NCBI GenBank assembly: GCA_025965175.1
Contig: JAOPXL010000112.1
Location: 1 to 64,000, forward strand
DNA length: 64,000 bases
Source: Aeromicrobium sp.
GTDB lineage: Bacteria; Actinomycetota; Actinomycetes; Propionibacteriales; Nocardioidaceae
Direction of reading: 5' to 3'
Below are positions 54,373 to 62,742 of this stretch, one piece after another. The position numbers and the translations under genes are program-made. The notes under the pieces were generated by a model, which ran no database searches, was not told where the DNA came from, and worked only from the letters and a program-made list of their open reading frames with translations. The stretch's first letter is position 1; the number at the start of each line of letters is the position of its first letter.

Positions 54373-55758
54373 GTGACCTCTCCCACCCTGGCAACCGTCG
54401 GCGAGCTCCGGTCCTCCGGACACGTCCAGAAGACCCTGCGCGCCGAGATCCGCGACAATCTCCTCGATGCCCTCCGTGAGGGCCGCGACCCGTGGCCGGG
54501 GCTGCACGGCTTCGAGTCGACCGTCATCCCACAGCTCGAGCGCGCCCTCATCGCGGGCCACGACATCGTGCTGCTGGGGGAGCGCGGCCAGGGCAAGACC
54601 CGCTTGCTGCGCACCCTCGGCGGCCTGCTCGACGAATGGTCCCCGGTCATCGCGGGCTCCGAGCTGGGCGAGCACCCCTTCGAGCCCATCACCGCTGCGA
54701 GCCTGCGTCGGGCCGCCGAGCTCGGCGACGACCTGCCGATCGCCTGGCGGCACCGCGACGAGCGGTACGCCGAGAAGCTCGCGACCCCCGACACGAGCGT
54801 CGCGGACCTGATCGGCGACGTCGACCCCATGAAGGTCGCCGAGGGCCGCAGCCTGGGCGATCCCGAGACGATCCACTTCGGCCTCATTCCGCGCAGCCAC
54901 CGGGGGATCGTGGCGATCAACGAGCTGCCCGACCTCGCCGAGCGCATCCAGGTCGCGATGCTCAACGTCATGGAGGAGCGTGACATCCAGATCCGGGGGT
55001 ACGTCCTGCGCGTCCCGCTCGACGTCCTCGTCGTGGCGAGCGCCAACCCCGAGGACTACACCAACCGCGGTCGGATCATCACGCCGCTGAAGGATCGCTT
55101 CGGCGCCGAGATCAGGACGCACTACCCGACCGAGCTGGTCGACGAGGTCGCGGTGATCCGCCAGGAGGCCGAGCTCGCCGCCGAGGTCCCGGACCACCTG
55201 GTCGAGATCCTCGCCCGGTTTACCCGTGCGCTGCGGGAGTCATCGGCGGTCGACCAGCGCAGCGGGGTCAGTGCCCGCTTCGCGATCGCCGGCGCCGAGA
55301 CCATCGCGGCAGCCGCGATCCATCGGGCGACCCGGCAGGGCGAGGAGCAGGCCGTGGCGCGCCCCGTCGACCTCGAGACCGCGGTCGACGTGCTGGGCGG
55401 CAAGATCGAGTTCGAGTCCGGCGAGGAGGGCCGCGAGGACCAGATCCTGGACCACCTCCTGCGGACTGCGACGGCCGAGACCGTCCGAGCCCACTTCCGC
55501 GGCATCGACTTCGCGGTGCTGGTGGAGGCGATCGAGGCCGGGGCGATGGTCTCGACGGGGGAACAGGTCACCGCACGCGACTTCCTGTCGGGGCTGCCTG
55601 TCCTGGGCGAGTCCGAGCTGTACGACGAGGTGTGCGACCGGCTCGGCGCCACCAACGACGGACAGCGCGCCGGTGCGATCGAGCTCGCCCTGGAGGGCCT
55701 GTACCTGGCCCGCCGGGTCAGCAAGGACAGCGGAGGCGGCGAGACGATCTATGGCTAG
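54373..55758 (+). CDS. AAA+ ATPase of the magnesium chelatase I/MoxR type
   Basis: The 461-residue AAA+ protein has Walker A LLGERGQGKTRLL, Walker B RGIVAINELPDL, the sensor region VVASANPEDYTNRGRIITPLKDRF and a C-terminal lid with GVSARFAIAGAETIAAAA. This is the ChlI-like class that works with a VWA-domain partner. GTG at 54373 or at 54349 starts it; neither has a strong ribosome site. It overlaps the VWA gene by 8 bases. The pair resembles an uncharacterised actinobacterial AAA/VWA couple seen in mycobacteria. Confidence 0.88.
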   Translation: MTSPTLATVGELRSSGHVQKTLRAEIRDNLLDALREGRDPWPGLHGFESTVIPQLERALIAGHDIVLLGERGQGKTRLLRTLGGLLDEWSPVIAGSELGEHPFEPITAASLRRAAELGDDLPIAWRHRDERYAEKLATPDTSVADLIGDVDPMKVAEGRSLGDPETIHFGLIPRSHRGIVAINELPDLAERIQVAMLNVMEERDIQIRGYVLRVPLDVLVVASANPEDYTNRGRIITPLKDRFGAEIRTHYPTELVDEVAVIRQEAELAAEVPDHLVEILARFTRALRESSAVDQRSGVSARFAIAGAETIAAAAIHRATRQGEEQAVARPVDLETAVDVLGGKIEFESGEEGREDQILDHLLRTATAETVRAHFRGIDFAVLVEAIEAGAMVSTGEQVTARDFLSGLPVLGESELYDEVCDRLGATNDGQRAGAIELALEGLYLARRVSKDSGGGETIYG

Positions 55759-57796
55759 GCCCAATCGCCGGCTGACCCATGACGCGCGCTACGGCAGGTA
55801 CGTCGACGGGCCCGATCCGCTCGCGCCGCCGGTCGACCTCTCGGAGGCGCTCGACGCGATCGGCGAGGAGGTCATGGCCGGCTACTCGCCTGAGCGGGCG
55901 ATGCGGGAGTTCCTCCGGCGCGGTGGGAAGGACCAGTCAGGCCTCGACGACCTGGCCCGACGGGTCGCCGAGCGCCGACGTGAGCTCACCCAGCGCCACA
56001 ACCTGGACGGCACGTTGCAGGAGGTCAAAGAGCTGCTCGACCGCGCCGTCCTGGCCGAGCGCAAGCAGCTCGCGCGCGACGTGGAGCTCGACGACGGGGA
56101 TCGGGCGCTGGCCCAGATGCAGCTCGACAACCTCCCCACCTCGCCGGCTGCCGCCGTCAGCGAGCTGGCCGGCTACGACTGGCAGAGCCGGGAGGCCCGC
56201 GAGGACTACGAGAAGATCAAGGACCTGCTGGGCCGCGAGATGCTCGAGCAGCGCTTCGCCGGGATGAAGAACGCCCTCGAGAACGCGACCGACGAGGACC
56301 GGGCCGCGATCAACGAGATGCTCCAGGACCTCAACACGCTGCTCGACGCGCATCGCCGCGGCGAGGATACCCAGGAGCAGTTCGACGCGTTCATGGACCA
56401 GCACGGGGACTTCTTCCCCGAGCAGCCGAAGGACATTGACGAGCTGCTGGACGCCCTGGGCCAGAGGGCCGCCGCGGCCCAGCGGATGCGCAACTCGATG
56501 ACGCAGGAGCAGCGCGACGAGCTCGACGCCCTGGCCCAGCAGGCGTTCGGCTCGCCGGAGCTGATGCAGACGCTGGCGCAGCTGGACGGCAACCTGCAGG
56601 CCCTGCGGCCCGGTGAGGACTGGGGTGGCTCGGAGCGCATGGACGGCGAGGAGGGTCTCGGCCTCGGCGACGGCACCGGGGTGTTCCAGGACATCGCTGA
56701 CCTCGACGAGCTGTCCGAGCAGCTCTCCCAGTCGTACTCTGGCTCCCGCATGGACGACCTGGACCTCGAGATGCTCGCCCGGCAGCTGGGGGACGAGGCC
56801 GCCGTCGACGCGCGCACGCTGCAGGCACTGGAGAAGGCCCTCCGCGACTCCGGGACCGTCAAGCGCGGCACCGACGGACAGCTCAAGCTGACGCCGAAGG
56901 CCATGCGCCAGCTCGGCAAGGCGCTGCTGCGCGACGTCGCCGACAAGATGTCAGGACGGCAGGGCAACCGTGACCTCCACCAGGCCGGCGCCGCGGGGGA
57001 GCGGTCCGGTGCGACGCGCGAGTGGGAGTTCGGCGACACCGAGCCGTGGGACGTGACCCGAACGATCACCAATGCCGTGACCCGCACGGCCGGCGAGGGC
57101 GGCTCGACCGCCGATGGGGTCCGGATCCGGATCGGCGACGTCGAGGTCCAGGAGACCGAGGCGCGGACCCAGGCGTGCGTCGCGTTGCTGGTGGACACCT
57201 CGTTCTCGATGGCGATGGACGGGCGCTGGGTCCCGATGAAGCGCACCGCGCTGGCGCTGCACACCTTGATCACGAGCCGCTTCCGGGGCGATGACCTGCA
57301 GCTCATCGGCTTCGGCCGGCACGCCGAGGTCATGGACATCGAGGAGCTCACGGGCCTCGACGCGAGATGGGACAAGGGCACCAACCTGCACCACGCGCTG
57401 CTGCTGGCCAACCGGCACTTCCGCAAGCACCCCAACGCGCAGCCCGTGCTGCTGATCGTGACGGACGGGGAGCCGACGTCGCACCTGGAGTCGAGCGGCG
57501 ACGTGTTCTTCAGCTATCCACCACACCCCGTGACGGTCGCCCACGCGGTGCGTGAGCTCGACGGGTCGATGCGACTCGGCGCCCAGACGACGTTCTTCCG
57601 CCTCGGCGAGGACCCGGGGCTGGCCCGGTTCATCGAGTCGATGGCGCGGCGGGTCGGGGGCACTGTCGTGGCGCCCGAGCTCGACGACCTCGGGGCTGCT
57701 GTCGTGGGGTCCTACCTGGGCTCGCGCCGCGGCCCGGGCGGGGGGGGCGGGGACTACGGCGACGTGTTCGGCGAACGGGGCTTCTGGGTCGGGTGA
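55751..57796 (+). CDS. VWA-domain protein, partner of the AAA+ ATPase
   Basis: The 681-residue protein has a long, highly charged helical N-terminal region (about residues 30-420, with many Gln/Asp/Glu-rich helices). The C-terminal VWA domain has an intact MIDAS: DTSFSMAMDG (D-x-S-x-S), KGTNLHHAL (Thr) and VTDGEPT (Asp). The tail is Gly-rich and ends in DYGDVFGERGFWVG. It is probably a chaperone-like complex with the overlapping AAA+ protein, remodelling or metallating an unknown target. Confidence 0.88.
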   Translation: MARPNRRLTHDARYGRYVDGPDPLAPPVDLSEALDAIGEEVMAGYSPERAMREFLRRGGKDQSGLDDLARRVAERRRELTQRHNLDGTLQEVKELLDRAVLAERKQLARDVELDDGDRALAQMQLDNLPTSPAAAVSELAGYDWQSREAREDYEKIKDLLGREMLEQRFAGMKNALENATDEDRAAINEMLQDLNTLLDAHRRGEDTQEQFDAFMDQHGDFFPEQPKDIDELLDALGQRAAAAQRMRNSMTQEQRDELDALAQQAFGSPELMQTLAQLDGNLQALRPGEDWGGSERMDGEEGLGLGDGTGVFQDIADLDELSEQLSQSYSGSRMDDLDLEMLARQLGDEAAVDARTLQALEKALRDSGTVKRGTDGQLKLTPKAMRQLGKALLRDVADKMSGRQGNRDLHQAGAAGERSGATREWEFGDTEPWDVTRTITNAVTRTAGEGGSTADGVRIRIGDVEVQETEARTQACVALLVDTSFSMAMDGRWVPMKRTALALHTLITSRFRGDDLQLIGFGRHAEVMDIEELTGLDARWDKGTNLHHALLLANRHFRKHPNAQPVLLIVTDGEPTSHLESSGDVFFSYPPHPVTVAHAVRELDGSMRLGAQTTFFRLGEDPGLARFIESMARRVGGTVVAPELDDLGAAVVGSYLGSRRGPGGGGGDYGDVFGERGFWVG

Positions 57797-57884
57797 TCCC
57801 CGGCCCGGCGAGCCGGGGCGGCGTCGCCGTGCAGGTATCGTCGGCCCGCGGCGACGTACGCCGCACACACCACCGGGAGCACAC

Positions 57885-58412
57885 GTGACACTCGTCAGGA
57901 ACCACACCGACATCACCAGCCTGCCCGGGGCGATCGTGGTTGGCACCGATGGGTCCTGCATCACGAACCCCGGCCCGACCGGGTGGGCGTACGTCGGTGA
58001 CGACGGCAGCTCGGCGAGCGGTGGCTTCGTGCAGGGAACCAACAACATCGGCGAGCTGACCGCGGTTCTCGAGGCGCTCCGGGACTTCGCCGACCGCCCC
58101 CTCGTGATCCAGGCCGACTCCGCCTACACGATCGGGTGCACGACGACGTGGGCCGCCGGCTGGGCCCGCAACGGCTGGAAGAACTCCAAGAAGGAAGTCG
58201 TGGCCAACGTCGAGATCGTCCGGGCGATCTACGCACTGATGCAGGCGCGGCGCGACTCGGGCACCCCGGTGCACTTCCAGAAGGTCAAGGCACACCTCGC
58301 GGACGTGTCGGTGTGGCCCCTCAACGTCGCCGCGGACGAGCTCGCCGGCCTGGCGTCGGCCCGCGCCGCCCGCGGTGACGTCGCGTCGAGGCGGTCCCCG
58401 GCCGTCGGGTGA
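57885..58412 (+). CDS. rnhA: ribonuclease HI-family protein
   Basis: The 175-residue RNase H has catalytic residues in GTDGSCITNPGPTGWAYV (Asp), NNIGELTAVLEAL (Glu), VIQADSAYTIGCTT (Asp) and LNVAADELAG (Asp). It also has the basic handle-like helix WAAGWARNGWKNSKK. It degrades RNA in RNA-DNA hybrids. The GTG start has GGGAG 5 bases upstream. It stands alone, 88 bases after the VWA gene. Confidence 0.9.
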   Translation: MTLVRNHTDITSLPGAIVVGTDGSCITNPGPTGWAYVGDDGSSASGGFVQGTNNIGELTAVLEALRDFADRPLVIQADSAYTIGCTTTWAAGWARNGWKNSKKEVVANVEIVRAIYALMQARRDSGTPVHFQKVKAHLADVSVWPLNVAADELAGLASARAARGDVASRRSPAVG

Positions 58413-58554
58413 ACACCCGCTGAATGATCAACGTCCCGTCACGGCCGGGTCCTCCGGTCGTGCCCCGCCGTGCACCGACACCGTATCGTGGTGTCCGGCA
58501 TCCCGGCCGTTATCCACCGAGCGCCCCATCAGTGGGCTCGCGACCCGCATCGAG

Positions 58555-59595
58555 GTGACAACAATTTCGTCCCCCCAGGTGTTCGAGCGCGGCCATGAAG
58601 GGCGCGAGGCAGACACCCGCACGACCTACGGCTGGGTCACGGCGACGTGGGTCCTCGTCGGGGCTTTCGGCGTGGTCACGGCGTTGCGCGCTGCCCAGGT
58701 CGACCTGCCGCTGAGGGATCCGAAGGGATCGATCTTCAGCGGGCGGATCGCGCTGTCGTACGGGATCGCCGCCGCGCTGATCCTGCTCGACGCCGCGATC
58801 CGGACGGGCCGCCGCGGGTGGACGGTGCGCAAGGCCTTCGGCGTGATGCGCTCGCGCTGGCCGCTGGACCGGCTCGTGCTGCTCGTGACCGGGCTGCTGG
58901 CGTACCACGTGGTCTACAGCTGCTATCGCAACCTCAAGAGCTGGAACGCCTTCCGAGACCAGCACGACGCGGGCCTGGAACGCGTCGACACGTGGCTGTT
59001 CTTCGGCAACAGCCCCGCCGTGCTGCTGCACGACATGTTCGGCCAGGACATCGCGCCGCACGTGTTCCGCGCGATCTACGAGTCGTTCTCGATCATGGTG
59101 CCGATCTCGTTCGTCGCCGCGCTGGTGCTCGCGACGCGCATCCGCGAGGGGTATGTCTTCCTGACCTCCGCGATGTGGGTGTGGATCCTGGGGGTCGCCT
59201 CCTACTACCTGATCCCCGCGATCGGCCCGTTCCACTCCGCCGCGAGCGACTTCGCCGGGCTCGACCCGACCAGCGTGACCGCGACGCAGGCCAAGTACAT
59301 GGCTCAGCGGGAGCAGCTGCTCCAGCATCCTGCGTGGGGGGACTCATTCGCCAGCATCGGCGCGTTCGCGAGCCTGCACACCGGGTTCACCTGCATGATC
59401 CTGCTGATGCTGCACTACTACGGCTTCACCCGGTGGGTGCGGGTCATGACGGTCTATCTCGTGGCCGTCATGGTCTCGACGATCTATCTCGGCTGGCACT
59501 TCGTGCTTGACGACGTGGCCGGCATCCTCCTGGCCGTCGCGGCGGTCCAGCTGGGACGCCTCACGGTCTACGGGCGGAGCAGGCGCGCACCATGA
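58555..59595 (+). CDS. PAP2-superfamily membrane protein (inositol phosphorylceramide synthase-like)
   Basis: The 346-residue protein has about seven membrane helices and the motifs SYYLIPAIGPFHSA, GDSFASIGAFASLHTGFTCMILLML (motif 2 with His) and LGWHFVLDDVAGI (motif 3 with His and Asp). These are those of the Aur1/IPC synthase-like PAP2 group. The start is uncertain; GTG at 58555 fits the first hydrophilic residues. It overlaps the next gene by 4 bases (ATGA). The 142-base gap before it (58413-58554) shows no feature. Confidence 0.78.
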   Translation: MTTISSPQVFERGHEGREADTRTTYGWVTATWVLVGAFGVVTALRAAQVDLPLRDPKGSIFSGRIALSYGIAAALILLDAAIRTGRRGWTVRKAFGVMRSRWPLDRLVLLVTGLLAYHVVYSCYRNLKSWNAFRDQHDAGLERVDTWLFFGNSPAVLLHDMFGQDIAPHVFRAIYESFSIMVPISFVAALVLATRIREGYVFLTSAMWVWILGVASYYLIPAIGPFHSAASDFAGLDPTSVTATQAKYMAQREQLLQHPAWGDSFASIGAFASLHTGFTCMILLMLHYYGFTRWVRVMTVYLVAVMVSTIYLGWHFVLDDVAGILLAVAAVQLGRLTVYGRSRRAP

Positions 59596-61187
59596 CGCTC
59601 CTCGACGACCGCGTCGAGTTGTTCACGACTCGTCTGCGGGGTTCCATGGGCCGGTGGTGGCTCCTGTGCGCGACGATCGTGGTCGCGCTCCGCGTGCCAT
59701 TCCTCGGCGTCCCGCTCGGCATCGACGAGGGCGGAGACTCGTTCGTCGCCCGCGCCTGGGGCACGACCGAGGGCTCGATGTACGGCAACTCCTGGCTCGA
59801 CCGACCGCCGCTGCTGGTCATGGTCTACAAGCTGGGGGTACTCGGCGGTGACATCGGTGTACGCCTGCTGGGCTTGGCCGCCGCGCTCCTCCTGGTGGCG
59901 GGCACGATGGCGATCGCCCACAGCATCAGCGGGTCGCACGCCGCGCGCGTCACCGGGGTCATCACCGCCGTGATGACGTCGTCCGTCGTGCTCGGCGCGG
60001 TGTTCACCGACAACGAGCTGCTGGCCACGGTGCCAGCGACGCTGTCGATCCTGATGCTCGTCCGTGCCCGTGACGCCGTCGAGCCCCGCGTTTGGCTCTT
60101 CGCCTCGGGCTTCCTGGCCACGTGCGCGCTGCTGATCAAGCAGTCGTTCGGCGAGGCGCTGGTCGCCGGCGCGGTGTTCCTCGCGGTGAGCTGGGTGACG
60201 CGGGTCGGGTCCGGTTTCCGCAGCCGGTGGGTCACGTGGTGGGTCATCGGCACGGCCGCTCCCGTCGCGATCACGTTCGCCTGGTTCGAGGCCTACTCGG
60301 TAGGGGCCCAGCGCTTCGTCTATGCCATCGCGGGCTTCCGCGTCGACAGCCTCAACCAGCTGCACGCGTCGCCGCACGGCGCCGGCTACATGCTGATGCA
60401 CCTCGGCCTGCCGATCGCGATCGCCTCGGGCTGCCTGTTCCTCGTGCCATGGTCGGTGTCGTGGCTCCTGCGGCACCGCGCCGACCCGCGACTGGTCCTC
60501 CCGCTCGCGGCGTGGCTCGCAGTCGGGTTCGTGGGCGTCGCCGGAGGCGGCAACTACTACCCGCATTACTTCATCCAGCCCCTCGCCGCCCTGGCCGTGC
60601 TGACCGGCTGCGCCCTCGCGGTCACGACACGCCGCCGCCTCTTCGCCGCGACCGCCGGACTCCTGGCCGTCCTCGCGGTGGGCAACGTCGCCGTCGGCGC
60701 CACGCTGAAGAGCGTCAACCCGCCCCAGCAGCGCACCCTCGCGGTCGCCGACTACCTGCGCAGCAACGCCGAGACCGATGACAGCCTCTACGTCCTGTAC
60801 GCCCGGGCCAACCTGCTCTACTACGCCCAGATGAGGACGCCCTACCCCTACTCATGGAGCCAGATGGTGCGGACGGTGCCCGACGCGGAGGCACGCCTGC
60901 GCACCATGCTGCGGTCGGGCACCGAGCGGCCCACGTGGATCGTCGAGTGGCAGCCGGCCACGCTGTTCGGCATGGACAGCTCGGGGGAGACCCGGCGCCT
61001 GGTCGCGCGGCACTATGTGCAGACCGGCGAGATCTGCGACAAGCCGATCCTCATCCGCAAGGACGAGGCCGACCGCGACCTGGTCCCGGCGCCCGACGTC
61101 AAGTGCGCGACGCTCAACCTGCCGAAGAAGCTGGGCCCCAACAACTCCCGCAGCCCCGAGGACAGCGCCGACTACCTCTGGCAATAG
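59592..61187 (+). CDS. GT-C-type (GT39-like) membrane glycosyltransferase
   Basis: The 531-residue protein has about ten membrane helices. An N-terminal loop carries LGIDEGGDSFVARAW (Asp/Glu motif) and WLDRPPLLVMVYKLG, the D-x-P-P pair typical of GT-C dolichyl-phosphate sugar mannosyl/arabinosyl transferases. A C-terminal extracytoplasmic domain of about 150 residues (SDDSLYVLYARANLLYYAQM-type) follows. It uses a lipid-linked sugar outside the membrane (family knowledge). It is coupled to the PAP2 gene, so both may serve one glycolipid or cell-wall step (inference). Confidence 0.75.
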   Translation: MTLLDDRVELFTTRLRGSMGRWWLLCATIVVALRVPFLGVPLGIDEGGDSFVARAWGTTEGSMYGNSWLDRPPLLVMVYKLGVLGGDIGVRLLGLAAALLLVAGTMAIAHSISGSHAARVTGVITAVMTSSVVLGAVFTDNELLATVPATLSILMLVRARDAVEPRVWLFASGFLATCALLIKQSFGEALVAGAVFLAVSWVTRVGSGFRSRWVTWWVIGTAAPVAITFAWFEAYSVGAQRFVYAIAGFRVDSLNQLHASPHGAGYMLMHLGLPIAIASGCLFLVPWSVSWLLRHRADPRLVLPLAAWLAVGFVGVAGGGNYYPHYFIQPLAALAVLTGCALAVTTRRRLFAATAGLLAVLAVGNVAVGATLKSVNPPQQRTLAVADYLRSNAETDDSLYVLYARANLLYYAQMRTPYPYSWSQMVRTVPDAEARLRTMLRSGTERPTWIVEWQPATLFGMDSSGETRRLVARHYVQTGEICDKPILIRKDEADRDLVPAPDVKCATLNLPKKLGPNNSRSPEDSADYLWQ

Positions 61188-61192
61188 TTCCG

Positions 61193-61400
61193 CTGACGAG
61201 TCACGCAGATCCGGTGAAGAGTCACGGAGATCCAGTGAGGAGTCACGGAGATCCAGTGAGGAGTCACGTACGGCTTTCGTACCGACACTCGTCGGCCGAC
61301 CCAGGTGACTCCTCAGCGAACCTGCGTGACTCGTCAGCGAACCTGCGTGACTCGTCAGCGAACCTGCGTGACTCGTCAGCGAACCTGCGTGACTCCTCAG
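61193..61400. repeat. two oppositely oriented arrays of 21-nt repeats
   Basis: Left arm (61193-61273): four units of the form GTGAGGAGTCACGGAGATCCA, the last cut short. Right arm (61301-61400): five units of the form CTGCGTGACTCGTCAGCGAAC in the inverse sense. Both share TGA(C/G)GAGTCACG or its complement. Between them CGTACG (61266-61271... near the centre) and CGTAC form a small hairpin. The arms lie between convergent genes and can form long stems. They are not a CRISPR array because the repeats are contiguous with no spacers. Confidence 0.75.
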
Positions 61401-61837
61401 CGGTGGGGGTGGGGGCGGAGCTCGTCGCGGCGCCGCCAGGCCCCGGTCGACCACAGCGCCAGCGCCACGAGGGCGGGCTGGAACGGCAGGCGAAGCCACC
61501 GGGCGCGGTCGGTCTCGAGGCCGAACGCGTCGATGTGGTTGACGAGCTGGTTGATGTTGCCCGGGAACACCGCGACGAAGAACGCCGCCACGACCCAGCC
61601 CACGCGCACCCGCTGACGGGGGAGCGCCACAAGGGCGCCGCCCAGCGCGATCTCGACGACGCCCGAGGCCACGACGACCGGGTCCGTACCGAGCGGCAGC
61701 CAGTCCGGGACCTGCGCCTGGAACTCCTGGCGCGCCCACGTCAGGTGGCTGACACCGGCGAACACCAGACCCGCGCCGAGCAGGACCCGGCCGGCCGTGC
61801 GGACGACGGGGGAGCGGTACGTCTCGGTGGTCGACAT
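61397..61837 (-). CDS. DoxX-family membrane protein
   Basis: The 146-residue protein has four membrane helices of the DoxX/DoxD group (GRVLLGAGLVFAGVSHLTWAR, VVVASGVVEIALGGALVAL, VGWVVAAFFVAVFPGNINQLVNH, PALVALALWSTGAW). FPGNINQ with the following NHIDAFGL is typical of one subfamily. The ATG at 61837 is chosen over one at 61903, which would overlap the divergent gene. Its stop lies within the last unit of the 21-nt repeat array. Confidence 0.85.
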   Translation of the reverse strand: MSTTETYRSPVVRTAGRVLLGAGLVFAGVSHLTWARQEFQAQVPDWLPLGTDPVVVASGVVEIALGGALVALPRQRVRVGWVVAAFFVAVFPGNINQLVNHIDAFGLETDRARWLRLPFQPALVALALWSTGAWRRRDELRPHPHR

Positions 61838-61896
61838 GCCCCAAAGTCTGTCACGCCCGACTGCGGCAGGCGTCGATCCGCGGTACGTTCCCGAGC

Positions 61897-62619
61897 ATGG
61901 CAAACGACCTCAGCGGACCCGAGAAGCGGGAGGTCAGCGGCCGGCGGTCCGCCCAGGGCGAGCACCGACTCCCGCCCGCCTCCGCCGTCGTCGTGGCGGC
62001 GCTGGCGTACGCCCTGCTGCCCAGCGAGCTCCTGTTCGTGCCCCGCCTCGTGATCCCCGCGATCGAGGTGGCACTCCTGGTGGCACTCGTCGTGACGAAC
62101 CCGCGACGGATGACGCGCCAGACGCGCTGGTCGCGCCAGCTGTCGATCGCCGTCGCCGCGCTCCTGATCGTCACCAACCTGGTGGCGCTGGGCATGCTGG
62201 TGCATGCGCTGACCCAGTCGTCAACCTCGGGCGGCCCGCTGCTGATCGCCGCGATGCAGGTGTGGGTCACGAACGTCATCGGCTTCGCGCTCCTGTTCTG
62301 GGAGCTCGACCGCGGCGGCTCCGTGGCGCGTCACTCCGTGCCGCGCACCAAGATGCAGGCGGCCGACTGGCGCTTCTCCCAGGATGAGAACCACGACACG
62401 ATCGACGAGGTCGCCTCGACGTCGAGCAAGGCGGCCGGCTGGATCCCGACGTTCGTCGACTACCTGTACGTCTCGCTGACCAACTCCAGCGCGTTCAGCC
62501 CCACCGACACGATGCCGCTGTCGTCCCGCGCGAAGATCCTGATGGGGGTCGAGGCCACGGCCGCCCTCCTGACGTCGTTGCTGGTCATCGCCCGTGCCGT
62601 CGGCTCGCTGGGCGGCTGA
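61897..62619 (+). CDS. polytopic membrane protein, DUF1345-like
   Basis: The 240-residue protein has about five membrane helices (SAVVVAALAYALLPSELLFVP, VALLVALVVTNP, LSIAVAALLIVTNLVALGMLVHAL, VWVTNVIGFALLFWELDRGG, TAALLTSLLVIARAVG). The conserved stretch YLYVSLTNSSAFSPTDTMPLSSRAKILMGVEA looks like the ion-channel pore-like region of this uncharacterised family. The function is unknown. It is divergent from the DoxX gene. Confidence 0.78.
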   Translation: MANDLSGPEKREVSGRRSAQGEHRLPPASAVVVAALAYALLPSELLFVPRLVIPAIEVALLVALVVTNPRRMTRQTRWSRQLSIAVAALLIVTNLVALGMLVHALTQSSTSGGPLLIAAMQVWVTNVIGFALLFWELDRGGSVARHSVPRTKMQAADWRFSQDENHDTIDEVASTSSKAAGWIPTFVDYLYVSLTNSSAFSPTDTMPLSSRAKILMGVEATAALLTSLLVIARAVGSLGG

Positions 62620-62742
62620 GCGACAAATTTCTGTCAGTGCGGAATACGATCATGGACGGTAGTGCTGACACCCTCGAGCGGCGCGGACACCCGGTCCGTC
62701 TGCAGAGCCGCCACCCGCTGACCAGTCCTGAGGACGATTCGC

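Noticed and set aside
61193-61400. CRISPR array
   Set aside because: Repeats are 21 nt, directly adjacent without unique spacers, in two opposite orientations, and no cas gene is near.
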